Assembly: GCA_030562195.1 (NCBI GenBank)
Contig: JAUJPP010000003.1
Span: forward strand, 23,591,398 to 23,655,397
Direction of reading: 5' to 3'
From: Nipponacmea schrenckii
Lineage: Eukaryota > Mollusca > Gastropoda > Lottiidae
DNA: 64,000 nt
In this document: positions 1 through 11,200 of the stretch, in pieces
Layout: every line of letters starts with the position of its first letter
Position numbering within the stretch: position 1 is the first letter of the stretch
Made by a program: the position numbers and the translations under genes
The notes under the pieces: model-generated
The model's database searches: none
What the model was told of the DNA's origin: nothing
What the model saw: only the letters and a program-made list of their open reading frames with translations

Positions 1-137
1 TCTACCACCAAACATGCAAGGTTTAACAGAAGAACAAATAGTTGAATTAAAGTTAAAGGATGAATGGGAAGAAAAATGTACACCAAGTGGTGGTTATGAG
101 GAAACTAAAGATAAATATGGTAGACGTAATGGAAAAG
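1..137 (+). CDS. CFAP298: CFAP298 exon (5' truncated by window edge)
   Basis: Frame is set by codons starting at position 2 (LPPNMQGLTEEQ). The internal ATG at 14 is not the start, because homology continues upstream of it. The donor is AAAAG|GTAAAA with phase 1. The exon encodes the DEWEEKC and PSGG region and ends in GRRNGK. Confidence 0.95.
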
Positions 138-1946
138 GTAAAAATTTGTATATTTTTGTAGAATTATTCATTAGAATTAAGAAAAACAATGCCAAAATTC
201 TTGTGCCATTACCTAAGCCTTTTGCAAATTTGTATTTTTTGATTTCACTGTGTATTACTGCTCATGGCCTTCTATAATGATTTTGGGATTTCATTATTTT
301 GTTGATTTTTATGTCAATAAGTGGGCACTGTTTTAAGGGAAGTTGGGGGGTGAGTAAGTAAAACAGTGCCAATAAGTGTACCCTCTGCTTTTTTAGCACC
401 AAATAAGAAAATGCAAGAAGTTTTGAATAAAACCTGTAAGGAAGCTAAAGATATGATCTCAAAGGTGAGTGTATAATATATTGATTTAGCTTGATTTCAA
501 AACACTATAAATACAGAGTAAGTTAGTCATAAGTTTTGATATTTAATTATAATTAGATTTTGATAGTTATTGTCTATGATTCTATGATGGATGTTTTTTG
601 TCGCAAAATGATATCTTCTTAAAGATTGATCATTTTTATACTGCTCATCTTATTGTGACTTATCACTTATCAAGTTGTATTTTATTGTATGTTGTATTTT
701 CCAGAAAAAGGTAGAAATAAATGAATATGTAACACAAGCTACTATAACAGAAGCTATGAGTATATTAAAAGGAGCTGTAACTATTGTTTATCCTATGGGT
801 TTACCACCCCATGATACAGTTAAACATGAATTAGAAAATACTGAAGATTTATCTGGCACTCAGGTAAAATATTTAGAATACCTGATATAGTTTGTATTGC
901 TTATTTGAACTATTTGTAGTCTGTAGCTTATTCAACGTTATCTTGGTTTTTTTGTATTTATCTCCCTTTAATTTTCACACAAGAGCTACCATTCATATAA
1001 GCAAAAATGGACATTTAATTTTCATGGAGAATGTGTAAAGACTCTTTATTCTACTGTATACTGAAGAATGATAATGGTAAAATATTTGGTGATATTTGTA
1101 GGCATCTCAAGAAGTAATAGAGGAACCAAATGCATCACTATGGTGGGCTGGTAAAGAAATGTTACGAGGGAAAAAACTCTCAGATTTTGTTGGTAAAAAT
1201 GACAAAACAAAAATAGTTGCTAAACTTCAAAAAGTAAGTTTATTATAAAAATAAATAAATATATGTATTCTGTGGAGAGATTCCCATCCTTTTTATTACT
1301 ATTTTTGTGATGATCTGATCACAGATCATAGTACAGGTAAGGGTTTGTGATTTGACTTTTGAAAATACACCTATCATAATACTATCAAGATGAAAGATGT
1401 GTTATTACATGATTCAATTATATTAATTAATATACATGCAATGCTCTAAAGGTATTTTGGCGTACAGAATCCATGATCTGAACAAAATGTCTAAATATAT
1501 ATTTGGTTTTGTATTTTAGAAAGGACAGGGTGCCCCAAGTCGAGAACCTGTAGTCAGTGAAGAAGAACAAAAGAAAATGATGGCATACTATTATAAAAAA
1601 CAAGAGACATTTAAGGTATGTACATTATGTAAATGAAGAAGATCATATAGTAGAATATGATGGTGTTCTATTGTTATTAGTTATATGGAGATAAATTAGA
1701 TATAAAAGACATATTATAATGTAAAATTGATGCCTATATATTTTTATGTGAATGCAGGCTATATTTGCCTTCCTTTAAAAGTTTATATACCTATAGAAAT
1801 AGGACATGCTTTCATTGAAGGTTCTTTATTGTGATATTTTTCAGAAATTGGAAAGTGATAATGAAGATGCCTATATGAATGCACCCTGGGCTGACAGCAG
1901 CCAATTAAAACGACAGTTTCATGGTATAAGAGATGTCAAATTCTGA
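1..1946 (+). CDS. CFAP298: CFAP298 (C21orf59/Kurly), 3' six coding exons
   Basis: Six exons join in frame: 1-137, 397-464, 705-863, 1102-1233, 1520-1615 and 1845-1946, giving 230 residues and a TGA stop. All introns are GT-AG. The product matches the vertebrate CFAP298 family along its length: LPPNMQGLTEEQ and LKLKDEWEEKC near the start, then GRRNGKAPNKKM, VYPMGLPPHDTVKHE, LSGTQ, LWWAGKEM, KKLSDFVGKN, GQGAPSREP, and the C-terminus DAYMNAPWADSSQLK and FHGIRDVKF. The human protein is about 290 residues, so roughly the first 60 are missing off the left edge. CFAP298 (Kurly) is a cytoplasmic protein required for outer dynein-arm assembly and motile-cilia function; loss causes primary ciliary dyskinesia in humans. 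That role is established for the family and inferred here. The gene runs tail to tail with EVA1C. Confidence 0.97.
397..464 (+). CDS. CFAP298: CFAP298 exon
   Basis: The acceptor is CTTTTTTAG|CACC and the donor AAG|GTGAGT. The split codon with the previous exon gives Ala, continuing as APNKKMQEVLNK and EAKDMISK. The end is phase 0. Confidence 0.95.
705..863 (+). CDS. CFAP298: CFAP298 exon
   Basis: The acceptor is TTTTCCAG|AAAAAG and the donor CAG|GTAAAA; 53 codons, phase 0 at both ends. It carries the best conserved block of the family, AVTIVYPMGLPPHD, and ends EDLSGTQ. Confidence 0.96.
1102..1233 (+). CDS. CFAP298: CFAP298 exon
   Basis: The acceptor is TTTGTAG|GCATCT and the donor AAA|GTAAGT; 44 codons, phase 0-0. 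Encodes ASLWWAGKEMLRGKKL and SDFVGKNDKTKIVAK, both matching the vertebrate protein closely. Confidence 0.96.
1520..1615 (+). CDS. CFAP298: CFAP298 exon
   Basis: The acceptor is GTATTTTAG|AAAGGA and the donor AAG|GTATG; 32 codons, phase 0-0. Encodes KGQGAPSREPVVSEEEQ followed by MMAYYYKKQETFK. Confidence 0.96.
1845..1946 (+). CDS. CFAP298: CFAP298 terminal coding exon
   Basis: The acceptor is ATATTTTTCAG|AAATTG. 33 codons then TGA. The C-terminus (NAPWADSSQLK, then FHGIRDVKF) matches the family. It ends three residues sooner than the human protein as I recall it. Confidence 0.96.
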   Translation, partial: KLESDNEDAYMNAPWADSSQLKRQFHGIRDVKF

Positions 1947-2443
1947 TATGGAGTTCCACTGTGTCAACATTCAATGCAATAATTTTATCTGTTCATTATA
2001 TCACAAAGCATTTCTACATTATTCACATCATAATTCACCTGAGATCATTGATGTTTGTATGTAAAGAGAATAGATAATATGTTCCAACTTATTCTATACA
2101 TAATGTATATTTTTAGAACTGCCATTGAAATTTCCTGAAAGCATTCTTACCATTACGAATAAGTCTTTGAATTTACAAGCACATTATTGACACATCTTCA
2201 GTAATGTTATTTCATTCAAGATTATAAAAGCATTCCAACTATTGAAGTCTCCAGAATCCTAAAATCATTATGAATTTTATTCAATTCGTTGATTGTATAG
2301 TTTGTTATATTTATTAAATAATAGGATAATTACTTTTAGTATTTAATATCACAACACAGAATGTACTTCAGCTGAAATAAAGGCACATTCCAATCATAAT
2401 GTCATCATAAACTTAAGAATATTGATGTAAGTTAAATTTTTAG
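1947..2443 (+). other. CFAP298 3' UTR and candidate poly(A) signal
   Basis: AT-rich sequence after the CFAP298 stop with no coding potential. A canonical AATAAA sits at 2376-2381 and is the most likely polyadenylation signal, giving a 3' UTR of about 450 bases. The end is inferred, since transcript ends cannot be seen directly. Confidence 0.5.
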
Positions 2444-2656
2444 GCTTTGCAGCAGCTCTTCCAAAGTTGTCTCTTGCCTATGTATTTGTCCCTTAGCCTC
2501 ATACCAAGAAGTGTTGTTAGATACAAAACATCTATATTTTACAAGGAAAAGGTTCACAAGTCCACCGTGACAGGATTCCTTTCTACCAGCTGGTCCTTGA
2601 CCAAACCTCTTGGCACTGATTATCCGTACCTAATTACTGAAGATGATTTAAATTAA
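2444..2656 (+). CDS. Candidate orphan terminal exon, unknown product
   Basis: An open frame begins at GCT right after an acceptor-like TTAAATTTTTAG at 2432-2443 and runs 70 codons to TAA at 2654-2656. It encodes ALQQLFQSCLLPMYLSLSLI, then PRSVVRYKTSIFYKEKVHK, and ends PLGTDYPYLITEDDLN. An AATAAA follows at about 2717. Composition is more protein-like and richer in C and G than the flanks, and the acidic C-terminus looks natural. I do not recognise it. It could be an alternative last exon of CFAP298 (the phase-0 donor at 1615 would fit), the last exon of an unseen gene, or a degraded copy. The only in-frame start-like triplet near its beginning is TTG, so it is not a free-standing gene. Confidence 0.35.
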   Translation, partial: ALQQLFQSCLLPMYLSLSLIPRSVVRYKTSIFYKEKVHKSTVTGFLSTSWSLTKPLGTDYPYLITEDDLN

Positions 2657-4911
2657 GATTCAAGATATAACAGTCATTGATATACATTTATTAAATTATA
2701 TATACAAAAATATACAAATAAAACTTGATTGGATACAATAAATTAAGAAGATTTAAGAAGATAATCTATATTAAAAGTTCCTCTATTTGCAAATTTCTAA
2801 TTGAGCAAAATTTGTCGTTGAGGTGTTATAAATAATGCTCAAGTGATGGTGAGATGAATAAAATAGTGAATCCTTCATAAAATACCAAGTTTCTGACCTC
2901 AAATATCTTAAAATTAACTAGAAATCATTTTTCTAGATATACATGTAGTTATATTGGGTGTATATATATTGATGAGCTTGTGATATCAACATGTTGGTAT
3001 CCTTGGTTGTGATGAAGCTGGAAATACACCTTTTAAAAATCATACTGTCTAAAAATTTATAACAATATTTTTAAAAAAAGTTAATAAAAAAATTACTGAT
3101 AATTTATATTAAAACCAAAATTAAGTTCAGATTAATGTTAAAATTATGGGCCGCTGGGAGACAGGATTAAAACCAAATTCCTGTAACATTGGCACATACA
3201 CCCTTTTAGAAACTTTGGCAGTTTGAAAATGTAAATATAAATATAATAAATATATACAATTATTTACAAAATCACAAAATATAACAAAGATATAACAAAT
3301 ATATGGATATTTACAATTACAAAGTTAGTAAAAAAACGTAAAATGATTACAAATATTAAGAAAGGTTAACAAGAATGAAATGATTCTGTGAAAACACCAC
3401 AATTTATTTGGATCTATATCTTATTATGCTTAAAAGTATATAAAGGTATCAGTAATATTAAAATGTAGTCACAATAGGTCTGAATATTATCAAACATTAA
3501 AACAGACTATAATAAACGTGTGCTCTGCAAAATAATAAGTGTTAATAGAAATAACAAAAGGCAGACCTATATAGTTGTCATTGTCACTTAAAAAGCTCAA
3601 GTCAAAATTTGGAAAGGTTTTAAAATCAGAATAAATTTTATTTTACTTTGCCAAGCTTATAGGACACATCCAAACAACATGTTGTATAAATACAGTTGCT
3701 TAAATCTTCGGTGACAAGATTTCCCTTTGAATCATGCCAATAATATAGTAGATGATATTGGTTATCAACCATAGAAGGACTTCAGCTATCCAAATCCATC
3801 ATTATCAAGGGCAGTAATCATCAATGGCAAAACCTTACATTACAAAAATTATAATGCTGTTTGGTTAAAAGTTCTATATGCCATTTATACAGTTTGATTT
3901 ACCTGACAGATGTTGGTGTAATATCTATGGTATCCTTAATACAATCAAGTTGTCATACTTCTCTGTATTGCCCTATTACTGTCCATTATAACATACATAT
4001 ACTAAGTAGCATTGTAAAGCTATGGGTTACACTGTCTACGTACCTATCAGAGGAAGGTATTTCGGACTCACAACCTCGTGTATCATTCTTTACCTTCATA
4101 CAAAACATAACAAATAGAATAAATAGAAATAGGTAGATGTTTTAATCTGATGTCAGTTGCTGTAGAGCAATTGTGAATGTTTAGACAAAGCACAATGGAT
4201 ATCTAACCCCTGGAGATCACTGAGCAATATTTCAATGATAATAATACCAAAAAATGGCTGTAATGATCCATGACATCCCTCTGATAAAATCTCAAGTGAT
4301 CAGGGACTCTGGTATGTTTGATAGAAAGGTGTCCTGGGGCCTTATTCTAGAAATCTAATTGGATCATTAAACTTAAAAATCCAGTAAAGAGTTTTGAGAA
4401 TTAGGAAACTGTTGGCTGAGTGCTGATGCAAAGTTTTAATTGTATTATGCTGCATTCAAAAGACATTTTAAGAATTTAACCTAATTTGCAGACATTTCTG
4501 CATTAAGTAGATCAAATATCTAAAAATCAATATAATTTTAGTTATCATGGTGTCGTTATTTGTAAACGTTAAAATATACAAACTTGGCTATAAATAATCA
4601 TTCTAATAAGTTTCCTGAGCTATCAAACTTCTCCATGTTTACCTTCTGATGGCTACAGAATTTTTTCTATCAATAACCACTTTCTTTCTAATCAAAATTC
4701 CCTTCTTGGAACATGATGCTGTTATCAATACTTTAACAATTTCTAAGCAAATTATAAGCAAGCTGCTGCAAGCATTTTCCAATCTGTTCCGTTCCTGTTG
4801 AAACACTATCCACTCGCTTACTGTAACTTAGTCTTAAAATGGCACTCAACAAACACAAGTTGAAGAACAAACACAATAAATAGCAGAATCCAATAACAAC
4901 ACCTTCATAGT
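2657..4911. other. Convergent intergenic / 3' UTR zone
   Basis: No convincing coding exon on either strand. The left part is very AT-rich. Minus-strand poly(A) signals (TTTATT on the plus strand) occur at 3403-3408, near 3637 and at 2687-2692, so the EVA1C 3' UTR may extend 1.3-2.2 kb. A partial copy of the GGGCCTTATTCT inverted-repeat family lies at about 4337-4375. Confidence 0.4.
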
Positions 4912-5213
4912 TCAGCCATAATAATTGCTTAAACTTCTATTGCCTGGATCATTATTACGTAAAGTTCCTCGCGGACTAAATCTCACAACCTCGATTCTAT
5001 CTAAAGAGTCTGAACCATCTAACATGGGCGTCTCCATTGACGTATGATTATGGGAATTATAATTATGACTATGAGTAGGTTCAGTTACATCTAATTTAGC
5101 ACGTATACTTCGCTTAAAGTCTGTACCAATTTTGATTAATAATGCTGTTAACATTAATATGATGGCTAAACAAATAGCTATCACAAAATATAATATAACA
5201 CGCTCTTCATTAG
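4912..5213 (-). CDS. EVA1C: EVA1C last coding exon: TM helix and cytoplasmic tail
   Basis: The acceptor is TTTCTATTTCAG|CTAATG. The split Ala codon gives ANEERVILYF, the EVA1 signature (EVA1A has ANPERAALYF). A transmembrane helix follows, then a short tail with KRSIRAKLDV, a His/Asn/Ser run, RIEVVRFSPRGT and NRSLSNYYG before TAG. The open frame extends upstream to 5313, but that part is intron. The tail lacks the long acidic stretch of human EVA1C. Confidence 0.94.
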
Positions 5214-8200
5214 CTGAAATAGAAATTAAATATATAGGATATGAATAACTGATGTAAATTGACTTCTCAGAAGATGATGATATTCTGAATGTCATTATGA
5301 CACTCAAGTCCATTTATAACTCTAAAATACATCTTTATTTACACAACTTTGATCAAATTTGCAATGAATTTCTGATAGTTATTTCAACATCAAACACCAG
5401 TGCAGGAAATTTATTAGAAATCTTTTTCCCTTAACACATTTCTAAACAACATAGGCCTTATAAAAAAACTTGCAAACTTCAGTGCAACTCTCTATTGGAT
5501 CTTCAGCAAAAACATCAAAGCCATATAATTCAGGTGATTATAAGAAACATCCTATAGAATTACAAGCCTTAATTAAGTGAACATACCTTTTAAGTAATGC
5601 CAGGCATTGAACATTTCTCGTAGTAGAACAAACCAAGCATTTTGTTCCTTGGAACTACCAACATCGATTTTAGCTGTCACGTTCATGCAGATGACTGTTG
5701 AATCTGTTGTTTCAGATAAATCTTTCTTGTCAATATTATCTTTGGTATAAGTTTTAGGTTGGTGTGGATCCTTCTCTATTATTTCAGGTCCTGCTGCATC
5801 TAAAACAAAAAATTTGTATGGTGATGTTAGAAACTCAATATAAAATATATACTATACATCAAAATCTTTTTCTACAATAAAAATCAGAGTGTTCGAACAT
5901 AAATACACACAGCAGGCTGAGCCAGTTACCTTTAAAAATATCAGAGTGACTCAACTTGAGTCCTGCAATTGTTATACCACTACATACAAATACTTTCTAG
6001 ATTACATAAAGCTTTTGTCTACATGAAATCAGTCTTATTAGACAGCTAATCAATATCCCTTTCTTTCATTCTTAATGAATTCTTTTTAACCACTCTAGTC
6101 AAAGAATTTTGGTTATTGCCTATTACTAAATACTATATAGAATCAATGTTCAATAAGACTTTTTTTTATTTCCTTTCAATAATTTAGTGCAACTACTAAA
6201 ATGTGCACTTAAAATTGTTAAAGATTATTAGATTTATTTGACAAAGACTTCAAGCACTTTAACTCCAGAAAATTCAATTTTCTTAAAGGAAGTATGAAAA
6301 CTCATGTTTTACACTTTAAAATTGAGACACATTCTTTTTCACAAAATTGACAGCTTAAAGTTGAAAGATTCTATAGTATGGTTTGTCTCAAACTAGCTGC
6401 TAGAACCCATTGACACATGGGAAAACTGGAATAATTTGATCACATTAACAAAGTCTACAGACTATCACTTATTAGACAAAGTAAATATTCCAAAACTAGC
6501 ATTTTCAATATAAACACACCTGAGGCCTTATTCTTGAAAACTTTAATAAAATTATATAAATAGAACAAAATTTAACACCAAATTTAATGACCTATCAGAT
6601 GATTGCAAAGTTAAAATAATCTTAAATTAATCTTTTCCAGAATAAGGCCCATGATGTCATTAGACTACAAACACTACAACCAACTGAGATACAACTTCTC
6701 TAACTACTAAACAATATTTTATCCTGGATATGAATATAAAATCTTGTAAAATTCAAACATCTTCCTCTTTGATAGTCAAAAAATCATGTCTTCAAAACAT
6801 TATCAGTCACAAAAAATTCAAGCGTTGTTACTCAGTCAGATTCAATAGATACACTTTATATAATAGAACTTAACCAACAACTGACTAGATGATTTTACTC
6901 TATAGAGTTATGAATGTTAATATTATCAGGAGAAGGCTATAGTTATTCAAGCATGAGATGATACATATCTTGGAGCCAATAATGTGCTATATATCTAATA
7001 TCATTAATGGGAATATGATAAAATCACTTGAATTGAAGATAACAAACATGCATAAACAATATAATATGATCATAATAGTGATAAGTACGTTTCAGACTCT
7101 TTTATAATATATCTAGGTTGACAATAACTGGCTTTTTGCGTTTCCACTTGTTTAAAAAGCCGGCTTTAAAACTAGCTTTCATTTGGCCCCGGATAAATTG
7201 CCAAACACAAAAGGGAGGTTTTCAGTTCCCGAACCGCAATGGTTTGGCAATTTAACAAGTGGAAACACGGAAAAGCTTAAAGCTGGCTTTTTGGCCAAGT
7301 GAAACACGGTTGATAATGAGAGATTTGCCAAGTAATTTAATGTGAATGACTGTAAACCGATGATTAATAATAATAATATGATGTGACAACTATTAAATAA
7401 TATACACCTGGTTTTCAAATATTTTGACATTTATTTCAAACAAGAACTTGTGATGAACCCGGATTTCCAATTCATTTTAAAATTATATTTTATTAGGTAC
7501 TTTTATACCACTGACACAGTTAAAAAATGTTATATTTGAAAACCAAGGATATTGACTGAATGATAACTAAAAATGGTGGGGAATTAAATAACATGCTGTA
7601 GTAGATGTTATACCCACATGTAGTGTTACCTGCTGGTACTAATTCAGGTTTAGTAGTACTTGGTTTCTGGTATATAGGTGGGGGCGTTATGGACGGTTTA
7701 TTTATAGATTTAGTAGTTCTACTATCAGCTGATACAGTCGTGGTTATCAATTTCTCATCTTTTTTCTTTTTTCGTCTATTTCCTCTTCTTCGTAATTTCT
7801 TTAAAATATTTTTAGGAACTGAAATAAAGATAATGGTCAAGAATATCAATGAATAATTTTCACATTCATTCAAATAACGATGGTAAAATTAGACCCTATC
7901 TCTCTCTCCAATATAAATTGTCAATAATCCAAGAGCAAAACGTAGAACGACATCAAGAAATCCAAAGAAGGTGAACATCATCAACAACACAAGTGAAAGA
8001 AACAGAATTTTAAAACTTCAACTGAAGAAGAAGCCTTAAGGCAAACTGAACAATAAATAAATCAACTATTAGCAATCACAGTCTAGTAAAACTAACAGTT
8101 ACATTTGTACTCAACTTCAAATATATTCTAATAGCAATTCCTAAACAATTGAGATTGCATTTTACATTTGTTTATCTCTGCAAGTCTAAAATAATCTTAC

Positions 8201-11200
8201 ATTACTGGAATAATTCCACTACAGTTTACAGAAACCCCCCATACTGTCATCACTTATACTTCTCATTTGTAATTCTAACATAATAGTTAACTTAATCATG
8301 TTTCTGGCAACAGTTTAAAATATATTCATTCTTAAAATATTTATTTTATACCAAAAACTTTAGCTTTAAAGTTTTCAACTTATTCAAAAAGAGAAAAATA
8401 TGCTTTTCTCAAAGCAATCAATGTATCAACTTGTTAACTACATGAGAGAATAAATTCATGGTGTCTTCCTCCATTACAAATCATGTTATATTAAATATCT
8501 ATTTTCTTAATGAAGAAATTTAAACTTTCATTACCTTTACAAATTCCAAAATATATCAAAGAATCTATGTTATTCTAACTTCATTATCATTCACACATTG
8601 TAAGTGGGCTGTACCACAGTAAGTAAGATTTGTTTTGTCATTTTTAAATAATGACATTCTATGAATATTTTGGGTGTGAAATTTCACATGACTTCATGAC
8701 TTGACATATTCACTAAATGAATTAATTATTATAATAGTATGATATAGACTAGTCTAGTGAAGTACTTTAAGCCAATAAAGGTTAAGTTCACTCCAAATTT
8801 TTATAAAATAATATTTTCTTAAGAAAGATGATGTAGGCCTACTATAAATTCTCTTTAACAAAACCTGATTAGTTAAATATTCTTATTGAAATCTATCTTC
8901 AAAAAACCAGTATGTATATATTTTACAAAACAAATAGACATTATTATTTGGTAACTCTTGATTATTCCTCTCCGCTTCATCTGAAATTGTTCATATCCAA
9001 TGCTGTAATTTGTGATTTTCTGAGATAAGAACTAAATCATTTCAGCACCAGATAGGCAAATGCAGCACTTTATGTACTTGTTTGCCTGGAGTTTACAATT
9101 CTGATACCGGAACTAATGAATCTACTTTCATGTATAATATTAAGCTGAAAACCATTTCCAAGTTGAGTAAAACATCCCTTAAAGCATTATTTAAGACTGT
9201 CTATTGAAACCATTTTCTTATTAGTTTTTATTCCTTAAAATTAGCTTTTATCTTTATTTTTAAATCATAAAATCAATCAAGATTTGTCACAATTTTTTCT
9301 CTTACAGCTTTAATTGTCAACACTAATCTATCATGTTTCTGGTTTTTAAGATTGAATCTAGTGAAAACCTGTATGTAGATTATATTCTAAATCAAGAGAC
9401 TTAAAGTCAATCAATCAGATCAGTAGAACCAGTAGTAATGGAGATTTATTATATCATAGTACTGCCAACCAAGTCAACCATAACCCCCTAGACTTACATA
9501 TAACCTTCTTGATAAAAGAGTCTGTTTCATCCAAAATTTGATTTAGGAAAATAATGATGAGTGACACCATGATGCATAATGAAGGAAATTTTGCCAAAAA
9601 CAATCATGATATGCCTGAGCTTAATTGAACCAAACAGAAGTTAAGTTTATAACAGGGAAGGAGCAGGTCTATATTTCAAATTAATACATCCTACAGAACT
9701 GATATTCTGAGACTTCTTAGAGAAGAACTATAAATATTTTATGCCCTGTCTGATTTATAATGTATAACATTGGCCAGAAATAATTTTCAGATAAGTCACA
9801 GCCATAGAATGAATTTGACAAATGATATTTTGGCCTTGTGCCACACTATCAGAGGTGGAGTGTTCAAGTCACAATAACTTGAATATACTTTCATCAGCAG
9901 ACAACAACTCACTGAACTGTAACTAATCTGTGGCTATTCCAGGTTCCAATAACATGGGTACAAATAGGAGGGGCAGACTGACCACTTGGGGGACAAGAAT
10001 CAAAATGCAGAAACACAGGGAAATCATTTAGCATTGGAACTTATGACTGCTTGCCATCTTCTTGACTAGGATCTATCCAGTAACTATCAGCCATAGCTTA
10101 AGATCTTGATATTTCCTTTCTAATTAAGTTCTTGAAAATGAATTATAAGGTCATGTAATGCCACCCTGATCTCAACTTCACAATGTCAAACTATTACTCT
10201 CTTCAGACATATTTGTAATAGCATGACATCATGATGATGTCTTGATCTATAAATGAAACATTTTCACACTTCCAGTAAGCTTAGACTTCAATAAACGTCA
10301 TCAATGATCTGGGTGGTGTGAAATGTTTCTTGTATCAACAGAAATAGCACCTTAAAGAGACTGTAGGAGTTTTTCAAATTTTATTAAGCATATTGGAGAC
10401 ATCAATAGCATCAATTTGCACCATTCCAATTTTCAATCAGACATCTGTGGGTCTTCAAATCCAACTTAAACTAAGTGTTTGAGAATATCACAAATAGCAA
10501 AATAGACTTGGTAATTCACGATTAGTGAAGTCATCAGATACTAAGTTTTGGTGGAATCACTGACGTCAAATGGCAAATTTATGGTAATAGTGCCATCAAA
10601 ACAAATGAAAAGTTAGAAAACTTTTTTACAATACCTATAACAAGAAAAGATAATACTGAAAGCGCTTCAAATTGGCCTATAAATATGAACAAAGAAACTT
10701 ACCACAGATATAAGTAATATTAAGATATTTATTGATTCCTGACGGACAGGGATTACCAAAGATATATTCTTCAGCTTCTATATAGCACTGTTTTTTACCA
10801 TGACATCTCTTAGTCACTTCTTCTACTACATTCTTGGCTTTACAATCTGTAAAATAGAACAATGATGACCATGTAAACATCTTGCTGGAATTTATATTGA
10901 ATTTTACTAAAACTATATCTTAAATTCCAGATCTTGTTTAAAATGAACCTCACACAAAGCTGGAAATGTTTATCTGCACAATAACCACATAAAGCCAAAA
11001 GTACAAAATAAATCTTGACCACATAATCCATTAACCCATTCCAACCAAACCTTATCACAAAACAAAACATCAAATACAATTTTTAGAATTCTAAATCTAA
11101 AACAAAAATTTCAATCAATTCGAGATCTAGCCAAACACTATCACACTACTCAATATCATATCAGTTTAAGAAATTCAAATTCACATTTCAAACCCTTAAA

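Larger units (their letters stand above)
5800..7629 (-). other. EVA1C intron with two inverted-repeat elements
   Basis: A 1.8-kb phase-1 intron. It holds one element with GGCCTTATTCT ends (about 6524-6650) and one GTTTCCACTTG-type element (about 7128-7311). No exon-like sequence seen. Confidence 0.8.

Noticed and set aside
3861..4136. Plus-strand frame of 91 codons.
   Set aside because: No splice sites, no similarity, low-complexity residues; it probably lies antisense to the EVA1C 3' UTR.
7605..7856. Plus-strand frame of 83 codons with hydrophobic runs.
   Set aside because: It is antisense to the EVA1C stalk exon, whose splice sites and homology support the minus strand.
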